The notes: generated from the sequence alone by a model not told the origin. DNA of 64,000 bases from Tridacna crocea (GCA_943736015.1 OX031073.1:23029210-23093209); one strand, 5' to 3'. Positions 38,113 through 48,680 are shown, counted from the first letter of the stretch. Translations and numbers: made by a program.

Positions 38113-38310
38113 GGCTTGTATTCACCAATCATTCTTAAGAACGGTCTTTGTCTTATTCTCCAGTATTTTCTACATTTGTAAGTAACACAACTTCTGATTG
38201 GCTAAACCGAATGGTTTAGCCAATCAAAAGTTGTGTTACTTACAAATATAGAAAACCTTGGAGAATAAGAGTAAGAATATTCTCAAGAATTGTTGGTGAA
38301 TATGGACCTT
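38112..38310. repeat. Foldback repeat (GTATTCACCAA family) with CCAAT motifs
   Basis: Ends GTATTCACCAATCATTCTTA and TTGTTGGTGAATATGG; centre GATTGGCTAAACCGAATGG with its complement GGTTTAGCCAATC. Confidence 0.88.
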
Positions 38311-38551
38311 CCAGGGACCATATTCACCAACCATTCTTCAGAACATTCTTAGTCTTATTCTTCAGAATTTTGTCAATGTGAAAGTAACAGAACTTCTGAT
38401 TGGCTAATCCAAAGGGTTTAGCCAATCAGAAGTTCTGTTACTTTCACAAATGGTTTAGCCAATCAGAAGTTCGGTTACTTTCACAGTTAGAAAATCTCGA
38501 AGAACAAAACAAAGAACACTCCTAAGAATGGTTGGTGAATATGGATCCTAG
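38311..38551. repeat. Second foldback repeat, adjacent
   Basis: ATATTCACCAACCATTCTTC to GAATGGTTGGTGAATATGG. The inner hairpin arm GGTTTAGCCAATCAGAAGTT is present twice. Confidence 0.88.
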
Positions 38552-38554
38552 AGA

Positions 38555-39160
38555 GCCCGCTTTCACTAATGCAGTGACGAACAAAATTTGCGCAAGTGTC
38601 ACATAAGCACAGCATAGTGGCATTAATCTGCTACGGGGTAAGAGATAACAATCATAATTATTTCAGAAAACTTCTTCTATATGGCCTGCAACACGTGAAA
38701 AGGGGCATTCGTACATCTGCGTAAAGTGTCGTCTCGGATCAGCCTGCACAGTTCGCGCAGGCTGATCCGAGACGACACTTTCCATTCTAATGTGATTTTC
38801 TGTTTCGCAAAAGTCTACTGTAGCACAAAATCTAATGTAGTCGTAAAGTGCCGTCTCGGATTAGCCTGCGTGGACTGCGCCGGCTGATCCGAGACGACAC
38901 CTTACGCAAATGTCCCAATGCCCCTTTTCCCGTGTTGCAAGCCATATATGAAAGTTTCCTCTGATGTCAAAGTCTCCTGGAAATTCTATCTAGATAAAAT
39001 GAGAAGATAGAATTTCCAGAAAATTCTGATTCATTGTAATAGTTTTCTAAAATAATCAGGATAGTTATCTTGTGGCAGATTAATGCCACTATACTAAATC
39101 TAGATAGTTATGTAAATCTTGTGCAAATTTTGTTCGTAACTACCTTAGTAAAATGGGGCC
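38555..39160. repeat. ~600-bp foldback element with a nested hairpin element
   Basis: Left GACGAACAAAATTTGCGCAA pairs with right TTGTGCAAATTTTGTTCGT; GTGGCATTAATCTGC pairs with GCAGATTAATGCCAC. A second TIR element occupies the centre (38678-38949). Confidence 0.85.
38678..38949. mobile_element. TIR element carrying two CTCGGATCAGCC hairpins
   Basis: Ends TATATGGCCTGCAACACG and CGTGTTGCAAGCCATATA are inverted. Inside are two perfect or near-perfect hairpins, GTGTCGTCTCGGATCAGCCT with its complement. Confidence 0.88.
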
Positions 39161-39172
39161 CAGATCTTGATT

Positions 39173-39799
39173 AAGTTATGGTCACATTTACAGTCAATGC
39201 ACGTAGTTGTCCGTAGTTAATTTCAAACGTAGTCTGCCATACTGCTATTACAGTCAACTACGTTGAAAGTAGGTTCAAACTTGGCGATACAGAAAGTCCA
39301 ATTAGGTTGAACTAGGTGACGGTTAACTACATTCAACTACGTGCAAAGTGGCTGGGGCTAACTAAGATTAACTACCCTACACTTAACTACCCATAAACTA
39401 TGCCCCAAGTACGCGCAACTACAGTAAAATAAGGTCAACTGTGTAAAGCTATGGTAAAACGTTGTGTTTGTGTTGGTCAGTTCGGGTACTTTAAAGCACT
39501 GTCACATATTACCCATATGACCATATTAGAAATTACTGTAGTTGAACGTATTGAAAACATTACACTTAACTAAGGTTAACTATGTTCAAACTACGGTCAC
39601 AACTACGTAATTAACTGTAACAAATTTTTGAACATGTTCGAAAATTTTGCGGTTTGTATAGGCAAACCGTAAGTTCAAACTATGTTTATTACTACATTGA
39701 ACTACGGTTAACTTTGTGTAACTATGTTCGCTACATTTAACTATGGCCTTCTACGTTATTCTCCACTACGGTCAACTACGTAAGGTGTGATCATAGCTT
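39173..39799. repeat. GTAGTTGAC-rich element with inverted ends
   Basis: Dense in AACTACG/CGTAGTT words on both strands; ends TAAGTTATGGTCACA and TGTGATCATAGCTT form an imperfect inverted repeat. Confidence 0.75.
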
Positions 39800-39999
39800 T
39801 TGTGTATAAGTGGAAATTTTTGTGACCTGGAAATTTCTGCAGTCTCAAATGTTTTACCCGAAATACACCAATAAATGACAAGTTTCTTGAAATCATAAAC
39901 ATTTCTGTCCGCAAAAATGTCTGTAATAGGTAATTAACAAAATTTAATATTTCAATGTACATATAAATCTAAGTATACAGTAACACTTGACCCAACAAT

Positions 40000-40201
40000 C
40001 TTGAGGAAGACAGCTAGTTGCTAGCATTTTCTCCATTTCTGACAGTGTTTTTTACATGCCTCTTCCTCTGGGTCATAAAAACACATATGAATTTGTAGAG
40101 GATTAACTCTGTATCCCACAACTAGCAGTTCTATAACACTACATTTATTTTTTCGTCCACGTCCAATTTGGTCTAGTTTGAAATTTTGGTAAAGAGTTAA
40201 T
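40000..40201. mobile_element. Two damaged MITEs sharing a TTAA
   Basis: Hairpin remnant CTAGTTGCTAGCATTTTCTC, then TTAACTCTG (40104) and a copy lacking the hairpin, ending AAAGAGTTAA. Confidence 0.65.
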
Positions 40202-40239
40202 GCAGCAAATTTCTAGCTTAGTACCCCAAATCATAGAGG

Positions 40240-40452
40240 TATTGACGACTTTTAACAACCTCGATAAAAAAACCCTTTGAAAACATTGTAAGAAAAGGAG
40301 AAAATGCTGGTAACCAGCATTTTCTCCTTTTTCCACAAAGTTTTTATCCTCTAAAAGAAAAAGTGTGTCATTTGAGCCACTATGAAATTGTCATCTTCAA
40401 CTGATTTTAATTTGAATACATCTAAAATTTTGCGGTGAGGGAAAAAGTTAAT
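40240..40452 (+). mobile_element. Palindromic MITE
   Basis: X flank, hairpin with two mismatches, diverged Y' flank, right TTAA. Confidence 0.82.
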
Positions 40453-40515
40453 GCTTTGCCAAGTAATAAGACTGGTTCAAATTCAAAGCACCTGCAGCCG
40501 ACAAATAAATTAAAA

Positions 40516-40745
40516 TCAACCCATTACCACACAATCCCTACTTTTGACGACCCTGGGAAAGAAGCCTTTATAAAACATTGTGGGAAAAGGAGAAAATGCT
40601 GGTAACCAGCATTTTCTCCTTTTCCCACAATGATTTCTACTCTTCAAAAAACAAATTTCAAATTCTCAGTCACTTTTATTTTGACATCTGCAAAATGGTT
40701 TTGATTTGGACAAGCCTAAAATATTGTCATTTGGTGAAGAGTTAA
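40516..40745 (+). mobile_element. Palindromic TTAA MITE
   Basis: Left TCAACCCATTACC, perfect hairpin, Y' flank, right TTAA. Confidence 0.9.
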
Positions 40746-40814
40746 ATACTAGCTATCTACAAAATTGATGCTTTCAGTATGGACTTGTCCATAAAGTAGA
40801 TTCTGTATCCGGAA

Positions 40815-41120
40815 AAAAAATCTCAAAAGTTCCTCTACTAAATAATTTGCGGAAAGTACTAAACAATTTGCAGAAAATACTGAACACTTTGCTGAAAATA
40901 CAGAACAGTTTGCGTGAAAATACAGAACAATTTGCAGAAAAATGCTGAACAGTTTTCATAAAAATACAGTGCAGTTTGCCGAAAAATACAGAACAGTTTG
41001 CGGAATATACAGAACAGTTTGTGGACTATACAGAACAGTTTGTTGAAAATACATCTAACAATTCGCGGAAAAATACTGAACAATTTTCAGAAATATACAG
41101 AACAGTTTGCGGAAAAAAAA
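40815..41120. repeat. Short-period minisatellite (ACAGAACAGTTTGCGGAAA)
   Basis: About 13 units of 20-23 bp with consensus AATACAGAACAGTTTGCGGA; moderately diverged. Confidence 0.9.
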
Positions 41121-41182
41121 GTTAAAAAACATTTTCCTCTTCAAGATCAATGGACATTTTGTTCATATATATAGCAGTTGAC

Positions 41183-41245
41183 AGTGAAGATAAGAGATCA
41201 GACTGCACCATTCTGTGCAGTCTGATCTTGAGCTAGACTGTTAAC
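41183..41245. repeat. Hairpin repeat (GATCAGACTGCAC family)
   Basis: AGATCAGACTGCACCATTCT pairs with TGTGCAGTCTGATCTTGAGC. Confidence 0.82.
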
Positions 41246-41311
41246 AAAAGCTGGTATTGTCAATGGTATTGAAAGAGACATCACTGGAAAGGATTGGTGT
41301 AGACCAAGATC

Positions 41312-41620
41312 AGGGCCCTTATTCAACAACCATTCTTAAAAACATTCCTTGTCTTAATTTGCAAGATTTTCTAACTGTGAAAGAGTCAGAACTTCTGATT
41401 GGCTTAACCGAATGGTTATGTCAATCAGAAGTGCTGTTTCTGGGAATATTCTTACTCTTACTCTCCAAGGTTTTCGACATTTGTAAGTAACACAACTTCT
41501 GATTGGCTAAACCATTCGGTTTAGCCAATCAGAAGTTGTGTTACTTACAAAATGTAGAAAAAACTGGAGAATAAGACAAAGATCGTTCTTAAGAATGGTT
41601 GGTGAATACGGGCCCCTTGT
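41312..41620. repeat. Foldback repeat (GTATTCACCAA family), long copy
   Basis: Begins GGGCCCTTATTCAACAACC and ends GGTTGGTGAATACGGGCCCC; holds two CCAAT-bearing hairpins. Confidence 0.87.
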
Positions 41621-41625
41621 CCACA

Positions 41626-41672
41626 AAGTCTGCACGGTATTCTCCTGAAACATGTATCATTAACTGTGGTTA
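41626..41672 (-). pseudogene. Inverted copy of the TSP1-4 exon fragment
   Basis: Reverse complement reads AATGATACATGTTTCAGGAG and onward, nearly identical to 38075-38112, and like it abuts a GTATTCACCAA repeat. Confidence 0.45.
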
Positions 41673-41676
41673 AGGT

Positions 41677-42024
41677 AAGACCTGTGTAATGTACTTCCGG
41701 TGAAAATTCTAATTGGTTGATAAATAAGGATAAATAAGGATTTATGCAGAAATAATATTCTTGTACATTTCTAACGGATCAGAAATTCCGTTATGTCTAT
41801 CTTGAAATTATTTTTTGATACTTTTGTTAGTTTTCTGAAAAGGGAGGTAATTATTATCTCTTTTTGAATATAGTGGTTTTAGATTTATAAATGGTAATTC
41901 AAAGAAGGGAAAAATGGAAAAAATGAAATGGTGAAAGTAGTTCAATAATACTCATTTTTAATTATAGCTAATTTTGCAGGATGATAATTTAGTGGAAATA
42001 GCTGTTTTCCATTACACAGGTCTT
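41677..42024 (+). mobile_element. TIR element related to 61380-61717
   Basis: Ends AAGACCTGTGTAATG and CATTACACAGGTCTT are perfectly inverted. The interior matches the 61380 element (TTTTGTTAGTTTTCTGAAAA). Confidence 0.85.
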
Positions 42025-42124
42025 GCCATAATAAGAATGTTCTTAAGAATGGTTGGTAAATACCGACCCAGGCTGCACAGACCAAGCTTAGTGAACAACT
42101 GTCGAATACACCACATGATAACCT

Positions 42125-42600
42125 GAACAGTTACATTATGTGGTGTTATTTCATGCTTTCTGGTAGGATATCGAGAAATAGCAGTGAAAATATTTTTCGA
42201 TCTTACACTGGTACCACCATTGAAAATACCGATTTTTATGTTTTTGTTGCCTAGGTTAAATACGCGTGCCTCACAACCAGATGGGAATATGACGTCATTT
42301 ACCTTGCATTTCTCGCGCTTGACGTAATATTGTAATGTGTTGCTATGCAGGAGGGGTACGCCGCGGGGAATAACGGAAAAGAATATTATACTGTACTGGA
42401 TTTTGATAAAGCTCCTCCAAGAAAGGGTTAAAAGCATGAAATAAATAGGAAATTTGGGTTTTTTTGGTGAAAGATTGAAATTTATTTCATCTTGTGAACA
42501 CCATAGGTAATATTTTCACGAGTGGCTGTGCCACTCGTGAAAATATTTCCGGTGTCCACTCGATGAAATAAATTTCGATCTTTCACCGAAAAAAAAAACA
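42125..42600. repeat. Dispersed element with terminal hairpin, relative of 24530
   Basis: Shares AACCAGATGGGAATATGACG and GGTTAAAAGCATGAAATAAA with 24530-25090. The right part is a hairpin around CACGAGTGGCTGTGCCACTC. Confidence 0.75.
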
Positions 42601-42640
42601 AATATCCTCTATTTCTCTTTGAAAAAGAGTTTTGATGCAG

Positions 42641-42803
42641 GTTAATTGATTGATTGATTGTATGGTGTTTAATGCCTTTTTCGACATTATTTCAGTTATA
42701 TCGTGTTGGCCAGTGCACCTATCCATGCTTTCTTGGAGTCTCTTTCACCAGTATTCGGCACAATTTTTTTCCCAAGCCACTGGCTACTTTCCCACATAAC
42801 CAT
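42641..42803 (-). mobile_element. SINE, second subfamily, 5'-truncated
   Basis: ATTGATTGATTGTATGGTGT tail and CAAGCCACTGGCTACTTTCC; stops near CATAACCATCCAC. Confidence 0.8.
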
Positions 42804-43169
42804 CCACAAAATGATGCATGTTAATATGCAATATTATACAAAGCAAGTTGTCACATAATTATGGTTTATAATATTCCTGTTGTTCAACAATCTACTGCAT
42901 CGTGTGGTAAAATGGTTATTGGACATAGAGAAAATTTATTCTAACATGACACGCGAATTATGCTCTATAAACACAGTGCAAGGAAAGTGTGGTAAAATCT
43001 GCGACAATCTATGCAGAGTGATGTCATTTTATATCGAGTGATGCCATTCAATGAGTGGATTATTCAATGGAACATAATCTTCATCCGCGTGTTTACTCCA
43101 AGTTTGAACTTGTTTTCCTTTCATTAAGAATTGGCCATGTTAGAATCGAAATAATCTTCTTTCTATCAT

Positions 43170-43300
43170 GGTTTATTGTTCAATAAACCACATTGTGAGT
43201 TATGAGGTGTAATAAATAAACCGCTATCGCCCTCTGGATTATTTATTGTGCCTCATAACTCACAACTGTGGTTTATTGAACGCTTAACCACCATAGGAAG
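43170..43300. repeat. Isolated hairpin (GGTTTATTGTTCAATAAACC)
   Basis: TTGTGAGTTATGAGGTG pairs with CACCTCATAACTCACAA-like sequence at 43250; outer arms ATCATGGTTTATTG and CAATAAACCACAG are also complementary. Confidence 0.75.
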
Positions 43301-43426
43301 ATGATTATTTCTTAACCAATAGCATTTTTTTTCATCCCATATAAGTTTGCATGGACTGCATATGCAGACATGGGTCGGTCCTTTTTTGCAGATCTGCATT
43401 AAACCCCCTTTCTCATACATACAGCA

Positions 43427-43431
<5 letters not shown>

Positions 43432-43491
<60 letters not shown>
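43432..43491. repeat. Compound microsatellite (CT)n(CA)n
   Basis: About 19 CT units followed directly by about 11 AC units. Confidence 0.97.
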
Positions 43492-43492
<1 letters not shown>

Positions 43493-43659
43493 GCCATTAT
43501 CACATCTACCAAACTTTGCAGACCATTATCTTCCGCTAGATGGCATTCTACAAATACACATCTAATTTGGGCATTCTGGGTACATAAGCAGAATAATTTT
43601 TCAAAACAACAACCGTTACTTTGAATTTCAAACAAAACATAATTATGTCTACTCATTGT

Positions 43660-43887
43660 TTAACCCTTTACCAAACAATCCCTGGTTTTTACGACCCTGA
43701 GATAGAAGCCTTTAGAAAACATTTTGGGAAAAGGAGAAAATGCTGGTAACCAGCATTTTCTCCTTTTCCCACAATGTTTTCTACCCTGCTGAAAACAATT
43801 TTCCATTTTTTAGTTACGTTTATTTTGTTGTCGGCAAGTGTTTTCAGTTTGAACCAGTCTGAAATTTGTCGTTTGGTAAAGGGTTAA
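43660..43887 (+). mobile_element. Palindromic TTAA MITE, complete
   Basis: TTAA ends, X flank with CCAAACAATCCCTGG, hairpin with one mismatch, Y' flank. Confidence 0.92.
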
Positions 43888-44217
43888 AACCGGCACTACC
43901 TGGTGCCATTCATTAAGCTATGATCAGCTAGCATTATTGTCATAACAAATTCTTACATAGAGTACATTTATAGATCTACATACAAAACAAATAAGACAAA
44001 AGGGTTTTGCCACAAGTTCTCGCAACTTTGATTCGTCCATCCTCTTATTGAACTTACATGGTATAGCAGTCTTCAAGAGAGTAAAAAGAGGAGAATATTC
44101 TAAATATAAGTTTTTTCACCGAGTCTGATTGAAGACAGTTTTGTTCCAGATATAGAGACTTAATTTAATGACAATAAGGAAACTGGGAATATTGGGAATA
44201 TAAATAGTAACATTAAT
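43888..44217. other. Unassigned interval
   Basis: AT-rich; no exon or repeat recognised. Confidence 0.4.
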
Positions 44218-44446
44218 TATTACCCCTACTCCATAGACACTCATTTCTACGCATTGCTTGTAGGAGCCTTTGGAAAACATTGTGGCAAAAGGTGAAATTG
44301 CTCGTGACGAGCAATTTCACCTTATGCCACAATGTTTTCTATGCTATCAAAAGGTGTCGTATTCTCAAAAGAAACGGTTTCATCCTTGCTGTTATTATGA
44401 GTCAATTAGAGATACCATAAAAATGCCTTATGGGGTAAAGGGTTAA
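44218..44446 (+). mobile_element. Palindromic MITE, subfamily A2
   Basis: TACCCCTACTCCATAGACAC start, hairpin with one mismatch, right TTAA. Confidence 0.9.
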
Positions 44447-44603
44447 AAGAAAAAGATGACAGATAGAGCCCGTGAAAGAACGTCTGAATGGTGAGAAAGA
44501 AAAACTTGGTGTCAGTTGGTAGAAGGGCAAATCGGGTTTTTAGTGCTGCATAGCAAATTATTTATCAAATCTCTTTGCATCCCTTATAAAATTTTGAACT
44601 GAT

Positions 44604-44831
44604 TCAACCCATTATCACTCGATCCCTTCTTTTGACGCCCCTGAGAAACAAGCCTTTTGAAAACACTGTGGGAAAAGGAGAAAATACTGGTAACCAGCAT
44701 TTTCTCCTTTTACCACAGTGTTTTCTACCCTTTCCAGAACAAATTTCTATTTTTCAGTCACCTTTATTTTTTCGTCTGCAAATGCTTTCAATTTGGACCA
44801 GTCTAAATTTTCTCGTGTGGTAATGAGTTAA
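44604..44831 (+). mobile_element. Palindromic TTAA MITE
   Basis: Hairpin of the ACACTGTGGG/CCACAGTGT type with two mismatches; right TTAA. Confidence 0.9.
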
Positions 44832-45222
44832 AAAATAAAAGAATTTTCACTATAATCGAGGCTGTCAGACCCAAACACTAGGAGCTGTAGAGAAAGTGGG
44901 TGAAAACGCCGTAATTCTCAAAATAATTTAACACGCGGTTCAGTAAAATTAGGACACTGAAAAAAAGAAGTGTTCAGCGTCTTCAGCAATGTATCCACGA
45001 CTGCATGTAGGGAACGGTGATATGTGGTTCGAATAAAGATCGAAGTTCAAATTACTACAATTATTCCTGAGTCTTGTGTGCAAAACTGATAGTCTCTTCT
45101 GTCCTACACGATAATGTCGTGGTACAGGTGGCGCAGTCTTTCAGCGGCAAATATATGAACTCAGCCTGTGTGGACAGCTGAAAGTACAATATGCTGAATT
45201 CTTGACTATATATTAAGGCGGT

Positions 45223-45285
45223 ATAGATCCAAGATCAGACTGAACGTTCTGTGCTGTCTGATCTTGATCTCCATCATCCACAAAT
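45223..45285. repeat. Hairpin repeat (GATCAGACTGCAC family)
   Basis: AGATCCAAGATCAGACTGAA pairs with TGCTGTCTGATCTTGATCTC. Confidence 0.8.
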
Positions 45286-45346
45286 ACCCATACATTCGCC
45301 TATGGCAATAAAAAGAATAAAAAGCATCATACTTCATTGCTAGGTT

Positions 45347-45575
45347 TTAACCCTTTCCCAAACGACAAAATTTTAGACTGGTCCAAATTGAGAGTACTTG
45401 CAGACGACAAAATTAATGTTACTCAAAAAAAAAAGTTTGTTTCCAGCAGAGAAGAAAACATTGTGGGAAAAGGAGAAAATGCTGGTTACCAGCATTTTCT
45501 CCTTTTCCCACAATGTTTTCAATAGGCTTCTCTCTCATGGCCGTAAAAACCAGGGATTGTTTGGTAAAGGGTTAA
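45347..45575 (-). mobile_element. Palindromic TTAA MITE, complete
   Basis: Y flank with an A-tract expansion, perfect hairpin, X' flank. Confidence 0.92.
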
Positions 45576-45890
45576 ACAAAGTGACCGATCCCACACACAA
45601 ATGGGGACCAGCAAGAAAGGAACATAAAACAGGCCGGTATGCACAGGATACAGAAACCAACGGAACTACTTTCACCCTTCCTGAGAAAGGTTAAAAATGC
45701 ATTCTTACAACTAGAGAGAACTAACTAACCCTGTTAAAACATTTTCAAGAGTGTGTATAATGGCTAAGCTTGCTAATCTGTCAGTACTTTCAGTGCTTTG
45801 ATATACATGTATATGCTTTGAGATATATATGTGTGTGTGTGCGCATGGTATCAATTGTGTTATCCTTTATTTTCCCTTTCTCTTCCTTAG

Positions 45891-46115
45891 TTCAGTAGAT
45901 CTACTGGATTACTCATTGGTAATACAATTGCATTATAGCCTGAGTGCGCTTTGGTATGCAATATCGAATTTCAATCTGAAAGATTTCTCGAAACAAATTC
46001 TGCGAAATTATTTTTTCACCATGCTCTTCCCCTTTTTGCTGCATCTTTGGAGCAAATTCGTACTTGTTAGCAGAAACCAACAGTTGGATACAGAACAGAC
46101 AAGAAAGACACTTGG
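45891..46115 (+). CDS. Candidate exon, membrane-protein-like, unidentified
   Basis: A strong pyrimidine acceptor (TTTCTCTTCCTTAG) and a GTAAG donor bracket 225 nt open in one frame, phase 2 to 2. Encodes SVDLLDYSLVIQLHYSLSAL + WYAI, then FFTMLFPFLLHLWSKFVLV: two hydrophobic stretches that could cross a membrane. No family recognised and no partner exon found nearby. Could be chance. Confidence 0.3.
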
Positions 46116-46181
46116 GTAAGCCATGATGGGACACAGAGAAACTACCTTTTTTTTACTACCTTGTGTATAGGAAAATCACCT

Positions 46182-46302
46182 TTAACTCTTTACCAAACGA
46201 CAAAATTTCAGACCGGTCCAAATTAAAAGCACTTGCAGACGACAAAATAAATGCAACTCGAAAATTGAAATTTGTTTCCAGCAGGGTAGAAAACATTGTG
46301 GG
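46182..46302 (-). mobile_element. Palindromic MITE, left part (rest at 49497)
   Basis: TTAA, Y flank and the first bases of the hairpin, cut at ACATTGTGGGA. The arm resumes as AAAAAGGAG at 49497-49605. Confidence 0.85.
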
Positions 46303-46436
46303 ACAAGAGCTTCGCAGAGCAGCACATGTACGCCCGAAGGGGCTTGTCAGTGAAATGCGTTGCATTGATGGAAGGGCCATGAATAAAGAGTAGTTATTCT
46401 CCATGATATGTGAAAAATATTAAAGGGCAATAACTA
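46303..46436 (+). mobile_element. Outer element F, left part
   Basis: CAAGAGCTTCGCAGAGCAGC onward to AAAGGGCAATAAC; continues after the inner element at 48681-49496. Confidence 0.75.
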
Positions 46437-46504
46437 AACAAGAGGGCCATGATGGCCCTGAAATCGCTCACCTGAGTTTATTGACCAAACATGCACCATC
46501 TAGT

Positions 46505-48520
46505 TTCCCAGTGACCTAGTTTTTTATCAGACATTACCCATCATCAAACACTTTTGAGATATCAATAAGACAAACATTCTGGCCAAGTTTCATGAGTATT
46601 GGACTGAAAATGTGGCCTCTACAGTGTACAAAAGGTTTTTCTAAGATTTCATCAAGTGACCTAGTTTTGGACCCGACAATTACCCATTATCAAACTCTTT
46701 TGAGACATCACCAAAACAAACATTCTGACCAAGTCTGAAGAATATCAGGCAGAAAATGTAGCCTCTAGAGTGTACACAAGGTTTTTCTAATATTTGACCC
46801 ATTGACCTAGTTTTTGACTCCACATGACCCATTTTCAATCTCATTCAAGGTATCACCAGGACAAATATAATGAACTAGTTTTAGGAGTATCAGACTGAAA
46901 ATGTGTCCTCCAGAGCATACAAAAGGTGTTTATAACATTTGACCTATTGACCCAGTTTTTGACCCAACATGACCCATTTTCAAACTCATCCAAGATATTA
47001 TAAAGGCAAACATTCTGACTAATTTTCAAGAGTGTTGGACTGAAAATGTGGCATCCAGAGCATATACAAGGTTTTTCTAAGATTGGACCTGGTGACCTAG
47101 TTTTTAACCCCCAATGACCCATTTTCAAACCTGTCTGAGATATCATCAAGACAAACATTCTGACCAACTTACAAGAGTTTCGGACTGAAAATGTGGCCTT
47201 TAGAGCCTACAAAAGGTTTTTCTAACATTTGACCTAGTGACCTAGTTTTTGACCCCACATGACCCATTTTCGATCTTGTCCGAGATATCATCCAGACAAA
47301 TATCCTGACCAACTTTCATGAGTATCCAACTGAAAATGTGGCCTCTAGAGCGTACAAAAGGTTTTTCTAAGATTTGACCTAGTGACCTAGTTTTTGACCC
47401 CACGTGACCCATTTTCGAACTCGTCCGAGATATCATCCAGACAAACATCCTGACCAACTTTCATGAGTATCCATCTGGAAATGTGGCCTCTAGAGCGTAC
47501 AAAAGGTTTTTCTAAGATTTGACCTAGTGACCTAGTTTTTGACCCCACGTAACCCATTTTCGAACTCGTCCGAGATATCATCCAGACAAACATTCTGACC
47601 AACTTTCATGAGTATCCGACTGAAAATGTGGCCTCTAGAGCGTACAAAAGGTTTTTCTAAGATTTGACCTGGTGACCTAGTTTTTGACCCCACGTGACCC
47701 ATTTTCGAACTCGTCCGAGATATCATCCAGACAAACATCCTGACCAACTTTCATGAGTATCCGACTGAAAATGTGGCCTCTAGAGCGTACAAAAGGTTTT
47801 TCTAAGATTTGACCTGGTGACCTAGTTTTTGACCCCACGTGACCCATTTTCGAACTCGTCCGAGATATCATCCAGACAAACATCCTGACCAACTTTCATG
47901 AGTATCCGACTGAAAATGTGGCCTCTAGAGCGTACACAAGGTTTTTCTAAGATTTGACCTGGTGACCTAGTTTTTGACCCCACGTGACCCATTTTTGAAC
48001 TCGTCCGAGATATCATCCAGACAAACATCCTGACCAACTTTCATGAGTATCCGACTCAAAATGTGGCCTCTAGAGCGTACACAAGGTTTTTCTAAGATTT
48101 GACCTGGTGACCTAGTTTTTGACCCCACGTGACCCATTTTCAAACTCGTCCGAGATATCATCCAGACAAACATCCTGACCAACTTTCATGAGTATCCGAC
48201 TCAAAATGTGGCCTCTAGAGCGTACACAAGGTTTTTCTAAGATTTGACCTGGTGACCTAGTTTTTGACCCCACGTGACCCATTTTCAAACTCGTCCGAGA
48301 TATCATCGAGACAAACATCCTGACCAACTTTCATGAGTATCCGACTCAAAATGTGGCCTCTAGAGCGTACACAAGGTTTTTCTAAGATTTGACCTAGTGA
48401 CCTAGTTTTTGACCCCACATGACCCATTTTCGAACTCGTCCGAGATTTCATCGAGACAAACATCCTGACCAATTTTCATGAGTATCCGACTAAAACTGTG
48501 GCCTCTAGAGCGTACACAAG
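46505..48520. repeat. 145-bp tandem array, ~14 units
   Basis: Units restart at TGACCTAGTTTTTGACC (about 46651, 46800, 46946, 47091, 47237, then every 145 bp to 48398). Left units vary in length and sequence; the right eight are almost identical. Confidence 0.93.
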
Positions 48521-48530
48521 GTAAAAAGTT

Positions 48531-48625
48531 GACGACGGACGACGCACGACGCACGACGCACGACGCACGCCGCACGCCGCACGACGCACGACGCACGACG
48601 GACGACGGACGACGGACGCCGGACA
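48531..48625. repeat. Short-period GACGACGCAC tract
   Basis: GACGGAC/GACGCAC heptamers and decamers, GC-rich, between the array and the terminal hairpin. Confidence 0.85.
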
Positions 48626-48680
48626 CAGCACGATCACAATAGCTCACCATGAGCACTTCGTGCTCAGGTGAGCTAAAAAA

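Larger units (their letters stand above)
46437..48680 (+). mobile_element. GGGCCATGATGGCCC element with 145-bp tandem array
   Basis: Starts AACAAGAGGGCCATGATGG and ends GAGCACTTCGTGCTCAGGTG + AGCTA. Holds about 14 tandem units, then a GACGACGCACGAC tract. Inserted into element F. No protein-coding function inferred. Confidence 0.88.

Noticed and set aside
43347-43565. Open frames with SLSLSL and THTHTH runs
   Set aside because: Translation of a (CT)n(CA)n microsatellite.
45577-45696. Frame ending GRYAQDTETNGTTFTLPEKG after a MITE, considered as a terminal exon
   Set aside because: Composition is protein-like, but there is no convincing acceptor and no matching upstream exon; left unannotated.
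47242-48472. A ladder of near-identical 71-residue minus-strand reading frames every 145 bp
   Set aside because: These are the 145-bp tandem array seen in three rotating frames (145 is not a multiple of three). No start context, splice logic or protein family supports coding.
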